Assembly (NCBI RefSeq): GCF_001937195.1
Contig: NZ_MSDO01000003.1
Coordinates: 186,001 to 250,000 of the forward strand
From: Salinicola socius
GTDB lineage: Bacteria > Pseudomonadota > Gammaproteobacteria > Pseudomonadales > Halomonadaceae
DNA length: 64,000 bases
Reading direction: 5' to 3'
Below are positions 61,739 through 64,000 of the stretch, piece after piece. The translations under genes and the position numbers were made by a program. The notes under the pieces were generated by a model. That model ran no database searches. It saw only the letters and a program-made list of their open reading frames with translations, and had not been told where the DNA came from. The stretch's first letter is position 1, and the number at the start of each line of letters is the position of its first letter.

Positions 61739-61794
61739 GTTCATCCTTAGTTGCCGGGTATCCGCCTCGTGGCGCGCCCCAGCAAGATACTGGC

Positions 61795-62601
61795 TCAGTC
61801 ACCAGGATTCAGCGGGTAACCCAGGCGTCGGTGGGCAATCCTCTGGATCGCGCAATCGACCGCTGGTGGCCACTGTTTGAGAGGGTTTCCACAGGCATCA
61901 TCGAGCCGCCGAATGGGCCAGACGCCCTGGACGCTGTTGAGCAGCCAGGCCGCGTCCGCTTCCAGCAAGGTGTCCAGATCTTCTCGCACCCAGTGCAACT
62001 CGACGGCGTCATCCAGCGCACTCAACAGCGTGCCTCGGACGCCACTGCGATCCAGTAGCGGGGTCTCGAGCCGACCGCGCCGGAGCCAGATCAGGTTCAT
62101 GGTCGTGGCTTCGACCAGGTCGCCGTGACTATCACACAGCAGTCCTTCGGCGATCGAATCGTCCTGCCACTCCTGCCGGGCCAGCACATTTTCCAGTCGA
62201 GCGAGATGCTTGATGCCGGCCAGACGGGGTTGAATGCCCAGGCGAAGTTCGCAGCAACGCACGGCGACACCCTCGAACCAGCGCTCGGGGGACGGCTGAA
62301 ACGGCGAGGCGGTCCAGCGCCAGCGCAGCTCGCCTGGCTCGGGCGGACGGTATCCCCGTCCACCACTACCACGGGTCAGCATCAGCTTGAGAACCTGAAG
62401 GCCCGGTCCGCACTGCGCCGGCAGCGCGTCGAAAGCCGTGAAATCCGGTCGCGGCAGCGATAGCCGTTCGACCCCTTCGTCAAGACGCGCCATGTGATAA
62501 TCCCACAGCAACGGCTGCCCATCCCGTACTAGCACGGTTTCGAACAGGCCGTCGCCGTAGGCAAGACCCCGGTCGTCGATCGGCAGCTTGGCATCACGCA
62601 T
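61795..62601 (-). CDS. pabC: Aminodeoxychorismate lyase
   Basis: PLP fold-type IV enzyme releasing 4-aminobenzoate for folate synthesis. The 268-residue protein has DRGLAYGDGLFETV, the PLP lysine in GIKHLARLENVLA (K131), a late Glu/Asn block EATTMNLIWLRRGRLETP, and SGVRGTLLSAL. There is no strong ribosome-binding site, but it starts 7 nt after the fabF stop and may be translated by re-initiation. Length and neighbours (fabF-pabC-mltG) agree with the usual cluster. Confidence 0.93.
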   Translation of the reverse strand: MRDAKLPIDDRGLAYGDGLFETVLVRDGQPLLWDYHMARLDEGVERLSLPRPDFTAFDALPAQCGPGLQVLKLMLTRGSGGRGYRPPEPGELRWRWTASPFQPSPERWFEGVAVRCCELRLGIQPRLAGIKHLARLENVLARQEWQDDSIAEGLLCDSHGDLVEATTMNLIWLRRGRLETPLLDRSGVRGTLLSALDDAVELHWVREDLDTLLEADAAWLLNSVQGVWPIRRLDDACGNPLKQWPPAVDCAIQRIAHRRLGYPLNPGD

Positions 62602-62608
62602 CGTCGAT

Positions 62609-63847
62609 TCAGACCCGTGAGAAGATCAGCGAACCGTTGGTGCCGCCGAACCCGAAGGAGTTCGATAGCGTCGTGCTGATCGGCATTTGCCGAGCGGTGT
62701 TGGGCACGTAGTCCAGCACGCAACCCTCATCGGGATTGTCGAGGTTGATCGTGGGCGGCGCGATCTGGTCCCGAATCGCCAGCACGCAGAAGATCGCCTC
62801 GACGGCGCCCGCGGCGCCCAGAAGATGACCGATCATCGACTTGGTCGAACTGACCGCGACCCGATCGGCAGCACTCCCCATGACCCGCTCCACCGCCCGA
62901 CTTTCCGCCACATCACCCGCTGACGTCGAGGTTCCGTGGGCGTTGATGTACTGGATATCGGATGGATCGATTCCGGCATCACGAATGGCATTGGTCATCG
63001 AGGCCGCCGCGCCATTGCCATCTTCGGGAGGCGAGGTCATGTGGAAGGCGTCGTCGCTCATGCCGAAGCCGGTCAGCTCGGCGAAGATGGTCGCACCACG
63101 GCGCTTGGCGTGCTCGTACTCCTCCAGCACCATGACACCGGCCCCATCCGACAGCACGAACCCGTCGCGATCGCGATCCCAGGGCCGACTGGCTGCCTGC
63201 GGGTCGTCATTACGCGTGGAAAGTGCCCGGGCCGCCGAGAAACCACCCAGCCCGAGGGGCGTGGTCGCCATCTCGGCACCCCCGCAGAACATCACGTCAG
63301 CATCGCCGTAGGCGATCGTTCGCGCGCTGTAGCCGATGTTGTGCGTACCCGTCGTGCAAGCTGTGGTAATCGCGATATTCGGCCCTTTGAAGCCATGCTG
63401 TATGGCCAGACTGCCGGAGATCATGTTGATGATCGAACCGGGCACGAAGAACGGCGAAATTCGGCGAGGCCCACCCTTGTTGAGCGAATCGTGATTGCGC
63501 TCGATCATCGGTAGTCCGCCGATTCCCGAACCGATCGCCACGCCGATCCGATGCGCGTTTTCCTCGGTACACTCGATACCGGAATTGCGCATCGCCTGGG
63601 TCGCCGCGGCGACACCGTACTGGATGAACAGATCCATTTTGCGAGCATCCTTGGGATTGAGATACTCGCCGATATCGAAGTCCTTGACCGCACCGCCGAA
63701 CCGGGTATTGAACCCGGTCGTATCGAAATGCTCGATCGGCGAGATGCCACTCTTTCCTGCGAGAAGGCTCTCCCAGCTCTCCTCGACCGTGTTACCGACT
63801 GGCGTTACCAACCCCAGCCCGGTCACCACCACTCTTCTGCGCGGCAT
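62609..63847 (-). CDS. fabF: Beta-ketoacyl-ACP synthase II
   Basis: KAS II, elongating acyl-ACP and important for cis-vaccenate formation at low temperature. The 412-residue protein (E. coli 413) has the catalytic triad C164 ([10 protein letters not shown]), H304 ([11 protein letters not shown]) and H341 ([11 protein letters not shown]). The nucleophile context reads ACTTGTHN where E. coli has ACTSGVHN. GGAGGAG stands before ATG 63847. acpP would be expected upstream, just outside the window. Confidence 0.97.
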   Translation of the reverse strand: MPRRRVVVTGLGLVTPVGNTVEESWESLLAGKSGISPIEHFDTTGFNTRFGGAVKDFDIGEYLNPKDARKMDLFIQYGVAAATQAMRNSGIECTEENAHRIGVAIGSGIGGLPMIERNHDSLNKGGPRRISPFFVPGSIINMISGSLAIQHGFKGPNIAITTACTTGTHNIGYSARTIAYGDADVMFCGGAEMATTPLGLGGFSAARALSTRNDDPQAASRPWDRDRDGFVLSDGAGVMVLEEYEHAKRRGATIFAELTGFGMSDDAFHMTSPPEDGNGAAASMTNAIRDAGIDPSDIQYINAHGTSTSAGDVAESRAVERVMGSAADRVAVSSTKSMIGHLLGAAGAVEAIFCVLAIRDQIAPPTINLDNPDEGCVLDYVPNTARQMPISTTLSNSFGFGGTNGSLIFSRV

Positions 63848-63954
63848 CGAATCTCCTCCGAACTTCCTGATGGCCACTGGAGGCGCGCCCGTGAAGGTCG
63901 GCCTTGGCCATTGCATCACGAGATCGCGGCTCCATCTGGGCCCGACTGGCGCGA

Positions 63955-63960
63955 ATTATA
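63955..63960 (-). promoter_or_regulatory. Consensus -10 hexamer upstream of fabF
   Basis: A perfect TATAAT on the minus strand, 108-113 nt before the fabF start. No good -35 is found at 16-18 nt (the 17-nt position reads GCCCAT), so the assignment as a promoter is tentative. It would let fabF be transcribed separately from acpP. Confidence 0.35.
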
Positions 63961-64000
63961 CCTGAACAACCCCCGAGATGGGCGTCGCAAGCCAGGACTT

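Noticed and set aside
1-64000. CRISPR arrays, tRNA or rRNA genes, intact insertion sequences, prophage or integrase genes
   Set aside because: None could be supported by reading both strands; the only repeats are the two short arrays listed.

Overview
The window is a dense stretch of chromosomal DNA from a high-GC gammaproteobacterium. Gene content and order point to the Halomonadaceae (Halomonas, Salinicola, Kushneria or Chromohalobacter type), with many Pseudomonas-like neighbourhoods. Examples are cysM-rlmD-relA-mazG beside a GacS/BarA kinase, rpoE-rseA-rseB-mucD-lepA-lepB-rnc-era-recO-pdxJ, fabF-pabC-mltG-tmk-holB-tatD, and etfBA divergent from etfQO. The family assignment is inferred from remembered synteny, not from a search. 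I see no rRNA, tRNA, CRISPR array, intact insertion sequence or prophage.

Layout. 1-5.2 kb: the 3' part of proS, a lytic transglycosylase, slyD, rfaH, a gap that may hold a dispersed repeat, and ampG. 5.2-12.2 kb is the least conventional part: a SEC-C/TPR protein divergent from a 637-residue membrane-anchored protein I do not recognise, then five in-phase 21-bp repeats, topB and a PanE-like reductase. 12.3-16.1 kb: a sugar-porter MFS protein with a P-loop small-molecule kinase, and the cbpA/cbpM co-chaperone pair. 16.1-27.5 kb: ppc, then the stringent-response and sulfur block mazG, relA, rlmD, cysM, divergent from a GacS/BarA-type hybrid kinase.

27.5-38.3 kb is one long minus-strand block joining vitamin B6 synthesis (pdxJ), recombination (recO), ribosome maturation (era, rnc), secretion (lepB), translation (lepA) and the complete sigma-E/AlgU envelope-stress module (rpoE, rseA, rseB, mucD). 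Two sequences resembling sigma-E promoters, each with a 16-nt spacer, lie upstream of mucD and of rseA. 38.6-45 kb: a DAHP synthase gene, dinG, rhlB, a tiny basic protein and xthA.

45-50.4 kb is a six-gene TonB2/TtpC-type energy-transduction operon (DUF3450, TtpC, ExbB, ExbD, TonB, TPR) with a Fur-box-like sequence upstream, so iron regulation is likely. 50.5-54.3 kb carries the electron-transfer flavoprotein system: etfBA on the minus strand, divergent from the EtfQO dehydrogenase. 54.3-64 kb holds a 3-mercaptopyruvate-type sulfurtransferase, a UvrD-like helicase overlapping a DUF1285 gene, tatD, holB, tmk, mltG, pabC and fabF.

Most genes are housekeeping genes of normal length with intact catalytic residues. 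The novelty candidates are intergenic or orphan: the 21-bp repeat array before topB, an ACGAC/GTCGT palindromic motif found in three intergenic regions, a 9-1-9 palindrome before the DAHP synthase gene, a degenerate repeat after dinG, the unrecognised membrane protein, and a histidine-rich tail on PdxJ. No single stretch looks like a complete, clearly undescribed system.
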